From Vibrio algarum (GTDB lineage: Bacteria; Pseudomonadota; Gammaproteobacteria; Enterobacterales; Vibrionaceae): a stretch of 64,000 nt of DNA. Below, in pieces: positions 48,822 to 57,288 of the stretch (its first letter is position 1; every line of letters starts with the position of its first letter). Both the position numbers and the translations under genes were made by a program. The notes beneath the pieces are model-generated. The model saw nothing but the letters and a program-made list of their open reading frames with translations. It did not search any database and was not told the origin of the DNA. The stretch spans positions 1,674,001-1,738,000 of the forward strand of contig NZ_JAQLOI010000001.1 in NCBI RefSeq assembly GCF_028204155.1, given 5' to 3'.

Positions 48822-49502
48822 ATGTTTGATATCTTGCATCAATTTGATGATTTTTTGGTTATTACGAAACATCCTAATGTTAGCGTCCATAAAGATGATG
48901 GGGATACCATGCTTCTTGAAGAAATCGCTAAAGTAACTCATGATGAACAGCTATATCTTGTCCATCGCTTGGATAAGATGACCTCTGGCATATTATTGTT
49001 AGCCAGAAATAAACAGGCAGCGCGTGAGCTTTCAAATTTGTTTGCCAATAGAAACATCGAAAAATATTATGTAGCGATTGGTAGTAAAAAACCAAAGAAG
49101 AAACAAGGCTTAGTAAGTGGTGATATGGAGCGTTCTCGCCGCTCTAGTTGGAAATTAAACAGTAGTAATAACAATCCAGCAATAACACAGTTTTTTTCGG
49201 TAGCCGGTGAGGTTGGAGAGCGCATCTTTCTGTGTAAGCCGTACACAGGTAAAACGCATCAGATAAGGGTAGCTCTTAAGTCGGTCGGTTCGGCTATTGT
49301 TGGCGATCCAATTTACAATGCATCCTCAAATAGTGACCGTGGCTATCTCCATGCTTTTGCTATCCGATTTGAATATCAACAACAGATATTTAGTTTTAAA
49401 TCCGTCCCTAATTTTGGTGAAAAATGGCAATCTACTGAGATGTTACAAGCATTACAACAGTGGAATGTTCCGTGGGATTTGTCTTGGCCTAAAATGAAAT
49501 AG
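48822..49502 (+). CDS. RluA-family pseudouridine synthase (TIGR01621-like)
   Basis: A 226-residue pseudouridine synthase. The catalytic Asp lies in the RluA motif YLVHRLDKMTSGILLLARN (HRLD). The later CKPYTGKTHQIRVALKSVG and PIYN segments are typical of the family's RNA-binding core. There is no S4 domain. Its shortness and sequence fit the RluA-related group described as TIGR01621, whose RNA target is not established; rRNA or tRNA is likely. ATG 48822 has AGGAG 8 bases upstream. The frame open from 48756 crosses the preceding terminator. It is followed 3 bases later by a methyltransferase gene. Confidence 0.83.
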   Translation: MFDILHQFDDFLVITKHPNVSVHKDDGDTMLLEEIAKVTHDEQLYLVHRLDKMTSGILLLARNKQAARELSNLFANRNIEKYYVAIGSKKPKKKQGLVSGDMERSRRSSWKLNSSNNNPAITQFFSVAGEVGERIFLCKPYTGKTHQIRVALKSVGSAIVGDPIYNASSNSDRGYLHAFAIRFEYQQQIFSFKSVPNFGEKWQSTEMLQALQQWNVPWDLSWPKMK

Positions 49503-49505
49503 ACT

Positions 49506-50438
49506 ATGAATAAAGAAAATTTAGAGCAGTTTTTTTCTCATCTTCAACAAGAAGTGACTAATGTACCAGATGAGGTTCGTCGCCTTTTTCATGGGCGTGG
49601 AAGGAAATGGCAAGGGTTAGAGCAACTCACTTGCGACTGGTTGCAAGGGCAGCTTATCGTCAGCTTGTTTAGAGAAGTAGACCCAGACTTTTTAGACGAT
49701 CTAAGAGACGGTCTATTGCGCTTTTCTATGCAACCTATTTGGAAAGAGAAAAATGGGACAACGATTTTATTGCAGCACCGATATCAAAATGGCGCGCCAG
49801 CCGAGATCATATTAGGTGATTTAGACGTTCATCCGGTTGTTGAAGAAAGTGGATTGAAATTCAAGCTGGACTTGGGGCGAAACCAAAACTCCGGTTTATT
49901 TTTGGATATGCGTTATGGCCGTGATTGGGTGCAGCAAAACGCAGAAGGGAAACGTGTTCTAAATTTGTTCGCATATACCTGCGGGTTCTCTGTAGCAGCA
50001 ATACAAGGAGGAGCCGTCAAAGTCGTTAACGTTGACATGGCTAAATCGTCTTTAAGTAAAGGGCGCGATAATCATAGACTAAACGGACACGACCTTAAAA
50101 AGGTGAGCTTTCTTGCTCATGATATATTTAAATCATGGGGAAAAATTCGTAAAAACGGCCCCTATGATCTCATTGTCATCGACCCACCTTCTTTTCAAAA
50201 AGGCAGCTTTGCTCTAACCAAAGATTATAAAAAAATATTGAGAAAACTCCCAGAACTGCTAGCTGACAATGGTGAGGTTTTGGCTTGTGTAAACTCTCCA
50301 ACAGTGTCGACGGAGTTCCTGATTGAAGGGATGTTAGAAGAGGCACCTCAGTTTGAGTATAAAGAACGTCTAGAAAATCCCCCAGAATTTGCCGATTTAG
50401 ATGAACAATCCAGCTTGAAAGCGCTACTTTTTAGTTAA
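49506..50438 (+). CDS. class I SAM-dependent methyltransferase, RlmI/RlmK-like
   Basis: A 310-residue methyltransferase related to the C-terminal domains of the rRNA m5C/m7G methyltransferases RlmI and RlmKL. The N-terminal part has the EEI-like linker region and GLKFKLDLGRNQNSGLFLDMR, where the QNSGLFLDMR element is characteristic. SAM motif I is VLNLFAYTCGFSVAA, the acidic motif II VVNVDMAKSSL, and motif IV DLIVIDPPSFQKG. No PUA domain is present, so it is shorter than RlmI (396). The target is probably rRNA, perhaps the same molecule as the neighbouring pseudouridine synthase, from which it is separated by 3 bases. That last point is inference from operon structure. Confidence 0.8.
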   Translation: MNKENLEQFFSHLQQEVTNVPDEVRRLFHGRGRKWQGLEQLTCDWLQGQLIVSLFREVDPDFLDDLRDGLLRFSMQPIWKEKNGTTILLQHRYQNGAPAEIILGDLDVHPVVEESGLKFKLDLGRNQNSGLFLDMRYGRDWVQQNAEGKRVLNLFAYTCGFSVAAIQGGAVKVVNVDMAKSSLSKGRDNHRLNGHDLKKVSFLAHDIFKSWGKIRKNGPYDLIVIDPPSFQKGSFALTKDYKKILRKLPELLADNGEVLACVNSPTVSTEFLIEGMLEEAPQFEYKERLENPPEFADLDEQSSLKALLFS

Positions 50439-50498
50439 TTTCAATCTGGTAATTTAATGGTTTACATAGAAAGAACAACACAAGATAGAGAATAAAAA

Positions 50499-51719
50499 AT
50501 GAACAAAGTATTGGATAGATTTTTACACTATGTAGCATTTGACACCCAGTCCAACAGTGATAATTCCACTTGTCCAAGTACAGAGGGCCAATTGAAACTG
50601 GCTGAGAACATTAAGAATGAGATGGAACAGTTGGGCTTAGATAATGTTACTTTAGACGACAATGGTTACTTGATGGGCACCCTTGCTTCAAATGTAGACC
50701 ATGACGTAGCCCCGATTGGGTTCATTGCTCATATGGATACCGCTCCGGATGAATCGGGTCAAGATGTTAAACCACAGATAGTAAAAAATTATCAAGGTGG
50801 AGATATCCAACTAGGCACTAGTGGAGAGAAACTTTCACCCGCTCAGTACCCTGATATGGATAATTTAATTGGCCACGATTTTGTTACTACCGACGGAACA
50901 ACGCTTTTAGGTGCAGATAACAAAGCCGGTATAGCCGAAATCCTTACCGCAATGGAAGTGCTGATAAATAACCCAGAAATTAAGCATGGCGATATAAAAA
51001 TTGGCTTTACACCCGATGAAGAAATTGGCCGTGGCGCTAACCTGTTTGATGTGGATAAATTTGGTGCAGAGTGGGCTTATACAATTGATGGTGGCTACGT
51101 TGGCGAACTGGAGTACGAAAACTTTAATGCCAGCAGCGCAAAAGTTATTTGTCATGGTGTGAGCGTTCATCCAGGAACAGCCAAAGATAAACTTGTTAAC
51201 TCAATGAATATTGCGGCTCGATTTCAATTGAGTATGCCAAGCGAAGAAACACCTGAATGTACAGATGGCTATGAGGGTTTTTACCACCTAACGTCAATCA
51301 AATCAGGTATTGCACGTACTGAATTGAACTACATTATCAGAGATTTTGATAAAGATAATATTCACTTGCGCAAAGCGTTCATGCAATCGAAGGTAGATCA
51401 ACTAAACAGCGAGTTAGCGAAGGGCCGTGTTTCAATAGAGATAACGGATAGCTATTTCAACATGAAGGAAATGGTAGAGCCGTATCCACATATTATCGAT
51501 ATCGCAAAACAAGCGATGACCGATTGCGGTGTCGAACCACATATATGTCCAATAAGAGGCGGTACAGACGGTGCTCGCCTATCTTTTATGGGGCTCCCAT
51601 GTCCGAATGTATTCACCGGAGGCTATAACTTCCACGGTATCCATGAGTTCATTACTGTGCAAGGCATGAACAAAGCGGTTGAAGTCATCGTCAAGATTGC
51701 CGAAAACACAGCAAAGTAA
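50499..51719 (+). CDS. pepT: PepT, peptidase T (tripeptidase)
   Basis: A 406-residue di-zinc aminotripeptidase of family M20B. It removes the N-terminal residue from tripeptides in the cytoplasm. Visible metal and catalytic elements are [11 protein letters not shown] (His and Asp), [14 protein letters not shown] (bridging Asp), the catalytic Glu pair in [20 protein letters not shown], and the later NFHGIHEF (His). Length agrees with E. coli PepT (408). The gene stands alone, with about 60 bases from the methyltransferase and a strong hairpin after it. Confidence 0.95.
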   Translation: MNKVLDRFLHYVAFDTQSNSDNSTCPSTEGQLKLAENIKNEMEQLGLDNVTLDDNGYLMGTLASNVDHDVAPIGFIAHMDTAPDESGQDVKPQIVKNYQGGDIQLGTSGEKLSPAQYPDMDNLIGHDFVTTDGTTLLGADNKAGIAEILTAMEVLINNPEIKHGDIKIGFTPDEEIGRGANLFDVDKFGAEWAYTIDGGYVGELEYENFNASSAKVICHGVSVHPGTAKDKLVNSMNIAARFQLSMPSEETPECTDGYEGFYHLTSIKSGIARTELNYIIRDFDKDNIHLRKAFMQSKVDQLNSELAKGRVSIEITDSYFNMKEMVEPYPHIIDIAKQAMTDCGVEPHICPIRGGTDGARLSFMGLPCPNVFTGGYNFHGIHEFITVQGMNKAVEVIVKIAENTAK

Positions 51720-51727
51720 CAGCAATA

Positions 51728-51762
51728 ATGAAGAGCCTTACACGTTATGTAAGGCTCTTCAT
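51728..51762. terminator. bidirectional hairpin between pepT and the phosphatidyltransferase gene
   Basis: Two perfect 15-base arms, ATGAAGAGCCTTACA (51728-51742) and its complement (51748-51762), around a 5-base loop. It starts 8 bases after the pepT stop and abuts the stop of the convergent gene. The T-run is short on both sides. Confidence 0.8.
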
Positions 51763-52389
51763 TTAAGCTTCAAGGTTTTCTTTGTCTCTCAATGTCGTGA
51801 AGCCAGCCCAAATTCGATTGGCAGTCGTTATCCAACATAAGGTCCCGAATAAGTAAGCTATCTCTGCAAAGTAATTTGGGAATAGGCAGAAAATGACAAA
51901 ACAGGCGATGGTCTCTGTACCTTCCGTTAAACCAGTCATGTAGTAGAGTGATTTGTTTTTATATACGGGATTCTCTATGTCTCGTTTTCCCGCCATTACA
52001 GCAAAAGCTAGGAAACTAGACCCAGTCCCTATAAACGAAAAAATAAGAAATGCGCCAGCAATGGCATTCTGTTCTGGATTTGCTAAAACAAACCCAAACG
52101 GAATCAGAGAGTAGAAAAGAAAATCTAAGCTGATATCTAAAAAACCACCTGAATCGCTTATCCCTTGAATACGAGCAAGAGCACCATCTAATCCATCACA
52201 AATTCGATTCAATATTACAAATACTAAGGCGAGATCGTATTGTTGAAAAATAAGACTCGGAAAAGCGAGACAACCTAGAATAAAACCAAACAGTGTGGTC
52301 TGGTTAGCTGATATATTTAACTTGTGTAAGCCTTTAGCAGCTAGCTCTAATGGCGCTTTAATTATCTTAATACTAAATCTATCTAACAT
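51763..52389 (-). CDS. CDP-alcohol phosphatidyltransferase family protein
   Basis: A 208-residue multi-pass membrane protein of the CDP-alcohol phosphatidyltransferase superfamily. It carries the catalytic signature DGLDGALAR-x8-GGFLDISLD (about residues 66-91), which matches DGxxAR-x8-GxxxDxxxD. About six hydrophobic segments are seen. The alcohol acceptor cannot be assigned; it is not obviously PgsA or PssA. I choose ATG 52389, with GGAG 9 bases upstream, over the longer frame to 52419. It starts 3 bases beyond the stop of the YnjD-like ATPase, so it may be the last gene of an ynjBCD-like operon. That echoes E. coli, where a CDP-alcohol enzyme gene (ynjF) lies near ynjBCDE. Confidence 0.8.
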   Translation of the reverse strand: MLDRFSIKIIKAPLELAAKGLHKLNISANQTTLFGFILGCLAFPSLIFQQYDLALVFVILNRICDGLDGALARIQGISDSGGFLDISLDFLFYSLIPFGFVLANPEQNAIAGAFLIFSFIGTGSSFLAFAVMAGKRDIENPVYKNKSLYYMTGLTEGTETIACFVIFCLFPNYFAEIAYLFGTLCWITTANRIWAGFTTLRDKENLEA

Positions 52390-52391
52390 AG

Positions 52392-53030
52392 CTAATGACT
52401 CCACGGCCAGGTTAAACACTGGCTGTTTGATGGAACATCCGATTCATCGTGGGTAACAAGTAGCGCGGGCACTTTAGCACGTGAAAGCTGCTCAAAAACC
52501 CAGTCGCGAAACTGCTCTCTAAGTTCTTTATCAAGTTTGCTAAAAGGTTCATCCAGTAAAACAAGTTTTGGTTTCGCAAGTAGCATCCGCGCTAAACTAA
52601 TTCTTGCTCTCTGCCCTCCAGATATCTGTTCTGGCATAGACTCTGACAATGACGCTAGGCTGATATTTTCCAATGCAGAAAATGCTTGTTGACGCCTCTG
52701 TTCAGACTTAACTGAGTTTGGAAGTGCAAAGGCGAGGTTCTCCAACACGGATAGGTGCGGAAAAAGAAGATCGTCTTGAAATAAAATACCAACTTCTCTT
52801 TGATGGGCTGACAGTTGACTGATGCATTGTCCGTTAAGCGTGAAATCCCCTGTAAAAGAAAAACTATCGGATAAGTGTCCAGCAATTACGCTAAGCAATG
52901 TAGATTTTCCACAACCGCTAGGGCCCATTAAAGTTAATACTTCCCCTGGTTTTACCTCTAGCGTAAGTGGGCCAAATAGAGCCACCTTATCTTTATTAAG
53001 GATGGTGAGGTTTTTTAGACAAAGGCTCAT
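52392..53030 (-). CDS. ynjD: YnjD-like ABC transporter ATP-binding domain/protein
   Basis: A 212-residue ABC ATPase, if translation starts at ATG 53030 (MSLCLKNLTIL). It has Walker A GPSGCGKST (about 38-46), Q-loop LFQDDLLFPHLSV, signature ISGGQRARISLARML, Walker B LVLLDEPFSKLD and H-loop LLVTHDESD. AGGA lies about 12 bases before this ATG. In the sequence as given it is also the C-terminal part of a single 762-codon frame with the permease. Its usual length and its own start suggest it is normally a separate protein. It would power an YnjBCD-type importer whose substrate is unknown, with thiamine-like and spermidine-like importers as the nearest relatives. Confidence 0.75.
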   Translation of the reverse strand: MSLCLKNLTILNKDKVALFGPLTLEVKPGEVLTLMGPSGCGKSTLLSVIAGHLSDSFSFTGDFTLNGQCISQLSAHQREVGILFQDDLLFPHLSVLENLAFALPNSVKSEQRRQQAFSALENISLASLSESMPEQISGGQRARISLARMLLAKPKLVLLDEPFSKLDKELREQFRDWVFEQLSRAKVPALLVTHDESDVPSNSQCLTWPWSH

Positions 53031-54680
53031 TAAATATAGATTTCCTAATTGGTGCCTTGCCTTTTCTTTGAAGGCGATTGAGCACGAAAGCAAAAGTAAA
53101 AAAAGTAACGGTAACATTGCTTGCCATAACGCATAGATTGCAGTTACACGTCTATCCGAACCACTTGATAGTGCAACGGCTTCGGTTGTTATTGTGGAGA
53201 TTCTACCGGAACCGAGCATTAGAGTGGGTAAGTACTGAGCTAAACTGACACTTGTACCTACCGCCCAGGCAAAACTAATTGCAGCAAAGAGTATTGGCAT
53301 TTTAATCTTAATCCAAACCTGCCACGGCGTTTTACCGAGGCTCAATGCAGTTTGGCTAAAACCATCGTTATAGCTACGCCAAGGTCCATCTAATGCAAGG
53401 TATACATATGGGAAAGCGAAAAACACGTGAGACCAGATAACCCAAAAAAGTGGCGCGTCAGCACTAATGTAAAGTGTCGAAACCTGAATCCCAAACAATA
53501 ATGAAAGCTGTGGGACTAACATAGGTGTGGCGATAACTAAGTTAGGTATTCGCAATCGATATTTATTCTGATATTCATGTGCAATTAACGCGAATATAAG
53601 CGCTAACGTAGCCGATATAAGTGCTATAAGAATACTGTTATTGATTGTTGGAATAACGCTGTCCCACTCTTGTTGCCAAAACCGTAGGCTGAATCGAGTT
53701 GGCAGCAAATCGGGGAACCTCCAACGCTGCGCAAAAGACCACAATATGGTAATCGGCAAAAGTAAAACATTGACGAGCGAGATCACGAAAAATAGCTTCA
53801 TGCCGTGTAGTCGAAATCCGTAACGTCCAGAAATTTGCCAGCCTCGCTGCCGCCTAACAGTTAGGTGTTCTAACCACCTAGTGAAAAGTATAAGTAAGGT
53901 ACAGATTAAAAACAAAATGACAGCACCAGCCGCCGCTCGAGGGAATAATGATAAGTTGGGCTCAGAAAACCATTGCCAGACCAAAACAGCAAAGGTGGGT
54001 GGGTTTGTTGGGCCTAATATCAGGCTCATATCTACCACAGAAACACTGTAAGCAATAATAGCCAACAGTGAAAATCGAATCTTGGTTAACCATTGAGGTA
54101 ATACACACTTCCACCAGAATTGCGACTGAGAATAACCTAAGCTTGTTGCAACTTTATACGACTGTTCTAGTTTTAATTGTTGAGTTATTGGAATACTCAT
54201 TAATAGCAGAAAAGGGAGTTCTTTTAATGCTAATGCTAGAGTTAATCCAATTCCGTTGGGGTCATTTATTATGTAGGAAAAACTGCTATTACCGATCAGT
54301 GGCGACAACAGCCTGGCAAATATTCCTGTTGGAGAAAACAAGAAGGCGAATCCGATAGCAAAAGCGACATGAGGCACGGCTAGTAGCGGTGATAGGCTTT
54401 TTTCTACCCATTTCCATGTACGTGTATTCCAAGAGGCCTGCAAAACAGCAAAGGTTAAAAAACAAGCCAAATAACTACTGGTTAACGAAGTGAAAACGGT
54501 AAGATATAGAGACTGCGTTATACCACTCCATGCGAATACATCTGCAAATCCTTTCAAAGATAATTCGGTTAAACCGATAGAGGGAATATAACTAAGCGCA
54601 GAAAGCAGTACTCCCAACACACCGGGTATGGTGGGAGCGATACAAATCAAAATAACTAAGACATAAAGTGGGCGTAACAT
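52392..54680 (-). CDS. ynjC: YnjC-like ABC permease, apparently fused to the YnjD-like ATPase
   Basis: The frame of 762 codons begins with about 550 residues of a two-domain inner-membrane permease (about 12 hydrophobic segments, EAA-like loops SYKVATSLGYSQSQFWWKC and FSQTALSLGKTPWQVWIKI) like YnjC or ThiP. It continues straight into the ATPase. The fusion may be artificial. At seven As on the plus strand (53098-53104), one more base would shift the permease end to FFTFAFVLNRLQRKGKAP and stop at 52996, overlapping the ATPase by 35 bases. Both readings give plausible last helices, so I leave it open. The solute-binding gene lies 6 bases upstream. Confidence 0.7.
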   Translation of the reverse strand: MLRPLYVLVILICIAPTIPGVLGVLLSALSYIPSIGLTELSLKGFADVFAWSGITQSLYLTVFTSLTSSYLACFLTFAVLQASWNTRTWKWVEKSLSPLLAVPHVAFAIGFAFLFSPTGIFARLLSPLIGNSSFSYIINDPNGIGLTLALALKELPFLLLMSIPITQQLKLEQSYKVATSLGYSQSQFWWKCVLPQWLTKIRFSLLAIIAYSVSVVDMSLILGPTNPPTFAVLVWQWFSEPNLSLFPRAAAGAVILFLICTLLILFTRWLEHLTVRRQRGWQISGRYGFRLHGMKLFFVISLVNVLLLPITILWSFAQRWRFPDLLPTRFSLRFWQQEWDSVIPTINNSILIALISATLALIFALIAHEYQNKYRLRIPNLVIATPMLVPQLSLLFGIQVSTLYISADAPLFWVIWSHVFFAFPYVYLALDGPWRSYNDGFSQTALSLGKTPWQVWIKIKMPILFAAISFAWAVGTSVSLAQYLPTLMLGSGRISTITTEAVALSSGSDRRVTAIYALWQAMLPLLFLLLLSCSIAFKEKARHQLGNLYLMSLCLKNLTILNKDKVALFGPLTLEVKPGEVLTLMGPSGCGKSTLLSVIAGHLSDSFSFTGDFTLNGQCISQLSAHQREVGILFQDDLLFPHLSVLENLAFALPNSVKSEQRRQQAFSALENISLASLSESMPEQISGGQRARISLARMLLAKPKLVLLDEPFSKLDKELREQFRDWVFEQLSRAKVPALLVTHDESDVPSNSQCLTWPWSH

Positions 54681-54686
54681 AAAAAA

Positions 54687-55832
54687 TTATTGCTTTCCGT
54701 AACGTTTTAGCCATTCTTTTTCTATAGCTGCCTGCCAACTAGGGTGTGGCTCTGCAATCGATTTAAATAGTTTAGTATTCTTAGCAGACCCAGTTAGATG
54801 TTGATTTGATAGAACCGAAGGGTCTCCCCAAATATTTAAATCGCCTTTACGAGATTGAGCTTCTGGGCTTAGTAAGAAATTGATGGCAACGAGAGCACCT
54901 TCTTTCGCACTGGCATTCCAAGGAATGGCTAAGAAATGAATGTTTGATAGTGCCCCTGCATCTAGTGCATAAGACTTCGTTGTCTCGGCTAAGGTCCCGT
55001 TGTGTTGTGCAGAAAAAACGGCATTAGGATTAAAAGTAATAGCGAGATCTAACTGCCTATCATCCAAAAGTTGCATTGTCTCAGATGAGTCACTTGGAAA
55101 TTGTTTTCCTGCGCGCCATGCAGTTTTATGAAATTCATCAAGATATTGCCATAGAGGTTGGGTAACGATAGTAAAATCGGCTTCTTTTACGGGTTGATAT
55201 AGCGACTTGTCACTATTAGTAAGCTCAATGAGCAGCGCCTTTAAAAAGCTTGTTCCATGAAATTGAGGTGGCTTCGGATAGCTAACTCGATTTGGAAAGG
55301 CGTTACTATAGCTTAAAAGCTCGGCGAATGAAGCTGGTGGATTATTTAATGTCTGACTATCGTGGATAAACACTAACTGTCCAACGCCCCATGGGGCTTC
55401 TAGTCCATTGGTTGGTTCTGCAAAGTCGCTGTCAATCGGCAATGATTTATCTACAAATTCCCAGCTGGGTAGTTTCTCAGTGAAAGGTCCATAAAGAAGG
55501 TTACTATTTTTCATGGATTTGAAGTTTTCACCATTAATCCAAACCATATCGACACTGCCGCCACTGTTTTTATCGGCTGTTTTTTCTGCCAATAAAAGGG
55601 AAGTAGTTTTAGCGATGTCGGTTACTTTCACATGGTTGAAATTAATGCCGTAACGGCTTTTCAGTTCTTTTTCTGTCCACTTAAGATAAGCATTTATCTC
55701 TTGGCTTCCGCCCCAGGCATGAAAGTAGACATCTTGCCCTTTGGCTTTCGTTTCAATTTCTTGCCAGGACGGTGCCGCATAAGTGCTTAAACTCATTAAA
55801 GCGGTGGTAACAAATAGTGCTGTGGTCTTCAT
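54687..55832 (-). CDS. ynjB: YnjB-like extracellular solute-binding protein
   Basis: A 381-residue periplasmic binding protein of the ABC solute-binding (family 1/6-like) class. It has a signal peptide cleaved near STYA-APSW (about residue 19), then VYFHAWGGSQEINAYLKW, VDMVWINGENFKSM and GLEAPWGVGQLVFIHDS, which resemble E. coli YnjB. It is the first gene of ynjB-ynjC-ynjD. The start ATG 55832 has AGGA 6 bases upstream. The longer frame to 55853 would put charged residues before the signal. The substrate of Ynj systems is unknown. Confidence 0.83.
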   Translation of the reverse strand: MKTTALFVTTALMSLSTYAAPSWQEIETKAKGQDVYFHAWGGSQEINAYLKWTEKELKSRYGINFNHVKVTDIAKTTSLLLAEKTADKNSGGSVDMVWINGENFKSMKNSNLLYGPFTEKLPSWEFVDKSLPIDSDFAEPTNGLEAPWGVGQLVFIHDSQTLNNPPASFAELLSYSNAFPNRVSYPKPPQFHGTSFLKALLIELTNSDKSLYQPVKEADFTIVTQPLWQYLDEFHKTAWRAGKQFPSDSSETMQLLDDRQLDLAITFNPNAVFSAQHNGTLAETTKSYALDAGALSNIHFLAIPWNASAKEGALVAINFLLSPEAQSRKGDLNIWGDPSVLSNQHLTGSAKNTKLFKSIAEPHPSWQAAIEKEWLKRYGKQ

Positions 55833-55967
55833 TGGATTCCTTTCTCTAAGCATGGCTGAACCTTGTATCCAGCAGGGATAAAAAGATTCTATTATTAATA
55901 TAGCTAACTAGACCGGAGCTTTATCGATTTTCATTCATTATGAAGGAAAAATAATGAATTCGCTAAA

Positions 55968-55999
55968 AAGAAAATGGGTACCCAAGGGCACCCATTTCA
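55968..55999 (-). terminator. terminator of the aspS-like lipoprotein gene
   Basis: Perfect arms AAATGGGT (55972-55979) and ACCCATTT (55990-55997). Read on the minus strand, the stem is followed by TCTTTTTAG. It lies about 20 bases past the stop of the lipoprotein gene. Confidence 0.75.
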
Positions 56000-56016
56000 A
56001 AAAGTAATTTTAAGCC

Positions 56017-56436
56017 TTATTTCTCGTCCTTGGACTCATCAGATAATGAAGAACAGGTGTCGATGGACACTATTTGGTCAATAAGTAACTGTCCACGTTC
56101 GCTACGAACTTTAATATCGTAAATAACACCATGACTTAAGTTTGCTGTTACTTCAGAATTAGAGCAATAGTAGTTAACGCTTTTTGCCACAAGTTGCTGG
56201 GGAGAAACTTCGCCATCGCCATTATATATCATCATTATCTCAACAACGCTGCCTTTCGCTTTCGCCTGCATAATAGTTAACGGCCCATGCTCAATAGGTA
56301 GGTTGTTTGAGATGATAGTAGCGCGATGACTAGCAATGGCTTCTACTTGACGCTGTTTATCTGAACCAGAAGAACAGCCAGCCAAGGTTGCAAGTAGTAA
56401 TGTACTCACGGCCAACTTAGAAAAAATACGTTCCAT
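56017..56436 (-). CDS. GspS-beta/AspS-like pilotin lipoprotein
   Basis: A 139-residue outer-membrane-type lipoprotein: signal peptide with lipobox LAGC (Cys at about 21), then a small domain with IASHRATIISNNLPIEHGPL, SVVEIMMIYNGDG and two cysteines (YYCS near residue 90 and DTCSS near 129) that could form a disulphide. This pattern resembles AspS (GspS-beta), the pilotin that takes the type II secretion secretin GspD to the outer membrane in Vibrio. No gsp genes are near. The assignment is from remembered family features and is moderate. yciI lies 2 bases upstream on the same strand. Confidence 0.65.
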   Translation of the reverse strand: MERIFSKLAVSTLLLATLAGCSSGSDKQRQVEAIASHRATIISNNLPIEHGPLTIMQAKAKGSVVEIMMIYNGDGEVSPQQLVAKSVNYYCSNSEVTANLSHGVIYDIKVRSERGQLLIDQIVSIDTCSSLSDESKDEK

Positions 56437-56438
56437 AA

Positions 56439-56735
56439 TTAAAATACTTGTTTAAATGGTTTAACGATAACGGATTCATAAACACCAGCATCGATATACG
56501 GGTCTGCATCTGCCCATTGTTTAGCTTCTAGTAATGAAGGGAAGTCTGCGATGACAGTAGAACCAGTAAAACCCGCTTCTCCTGGGTTTTCAGAATCAAT
56601 GGCTGGCAGTGGACCTGCGGTGAGAAGTCGACCTTCGTCTCTAAGTATTTGTAATCGAGCGAGATGTTTGTCTCTTACTGACATGCGTTTTGCTAACGAA
56701 TTTTCAACATCTTGGGAAAAAATAACATACCACAT
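56439..56735 (-). CDS. yciI: YciI family protein
   Basis: A 98-residue ferredoxin-like-fold protein of the YciI family ([28 protein letters not shown]). It has the conserved His and Asp of the putative active site (H24 in DKHLARL, and the segment [12 protein letters not shown]) and the [17 protein letters not shown] stretch. Members have been suggested to act as dehydrochlorinases or hydrolases, but the E. coli protein has no assigned function. I start at ATG 56735, with AAGGAA 9 bases upstream. The frame open to 56771 is not conserved. It lies in a yciB-yciA-yciI group, as in enteric bacteria. Confidence 0.88.
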   Translation of the reverse strand: MWYVIFSQDVENSLAKRMSVRDKHLARLQILRDEGRLLTAGPLPAIDSENPGEAGFTGSTVIADFPSLLEAKQWADADPYIDAGVYESVIVKPFKQVF

Positions 56736-56831
56736 ATATAACGTTTCCTTGTTAGTTCGATTAAAGGTCACTGTACTAAATCAATTGGCTAAATGTGAAA
56801 TCAAACTGAAAGATTGTGAGTCTATACCTAA

Positions 56832-57236
56832 TTATTTATTTGCTTTAACCGGTCTAGGGCGACCTTCGCTATCGATTGCAACATAGTTGAAGGTGGCTTC
56901 ACATACCTGGTAGCGATCCCCTATACCATCTACATTTACCGGTTTAACCCATACTTGTAGATTTACTGACATAGACGTACGACCTATTTTTGTGCACTCG
57001 CCATGACAGCAAACAACATCTCCAACTGCGACAGGCGCTTTGAATGTGATACTTGATACCGACACAGTCACAACTCGTCCACAGGATATTTCTTTTGCGA
57101 GAATGGCACCAGCCAAATCAAGCTGAGACATAATCCAACCACCAAAAATATCACCATTAGCGTTGGTATCTGCTGGCATCGCAAGGGTTCGAAGCAGCAT
57201 TTGCCCGCGAGGGGCCTCATTCGTTTTGTTACTCAT
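56832..57236 (-). CDS. yciA: YciA, acyl-CoA thioesterase
   Basis: A 134-residue hotdog-fold thioesterase that hydrolyses short- and medium-chain acyl-CoAs. It begins RGQMLLRTLAMPADTNANGDIFGGWIMSQ, with the catalytic Asn-Asp-Phe-like N22-G-D-I-F-G-G region. It continues with VTVSVSSITFKAPVAVGDVVCCHGECTKIGRTS, the family's core strands. Length matches E. coli YciA (132). It lies between yciB and yciI on the same strand; about 52 bases with a hairpin separate it from yciB upstream. Confidence 0.93.
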   Translation of the reverse strand: MSNKTNEAPRGQMLLRTLAMPADTNANGDIFGGWIMSQLDLAGAILAKEISCGRVVTVSVSSITFKAPVAVGDVVCCHGECTKIGRTSMSVNLQVWVKPVNVDGIGDRYQVCEATFNYVAIDSEGRPRPVKANK

Positions 57237-57256
57237 TTAGATATTCCAATATCACT

Positions 57257-57279
57257 CCCTCGCATTTGAGGTGCGAGGG
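57257..57279 (-). terminator. hairpin between yciB and yciA
   Basis: Perfect arms CCCTCGCA (57257-57264) and TGCGAGGG (57272-57279) with a 7-base loop, starting 10 bases past the yciB stop. No T-run follows on the minus strand, so it may attenuate or process rather than terminate. Confidence 0.45.
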
Positions 57280-57288
57280 GAAAGCAGT

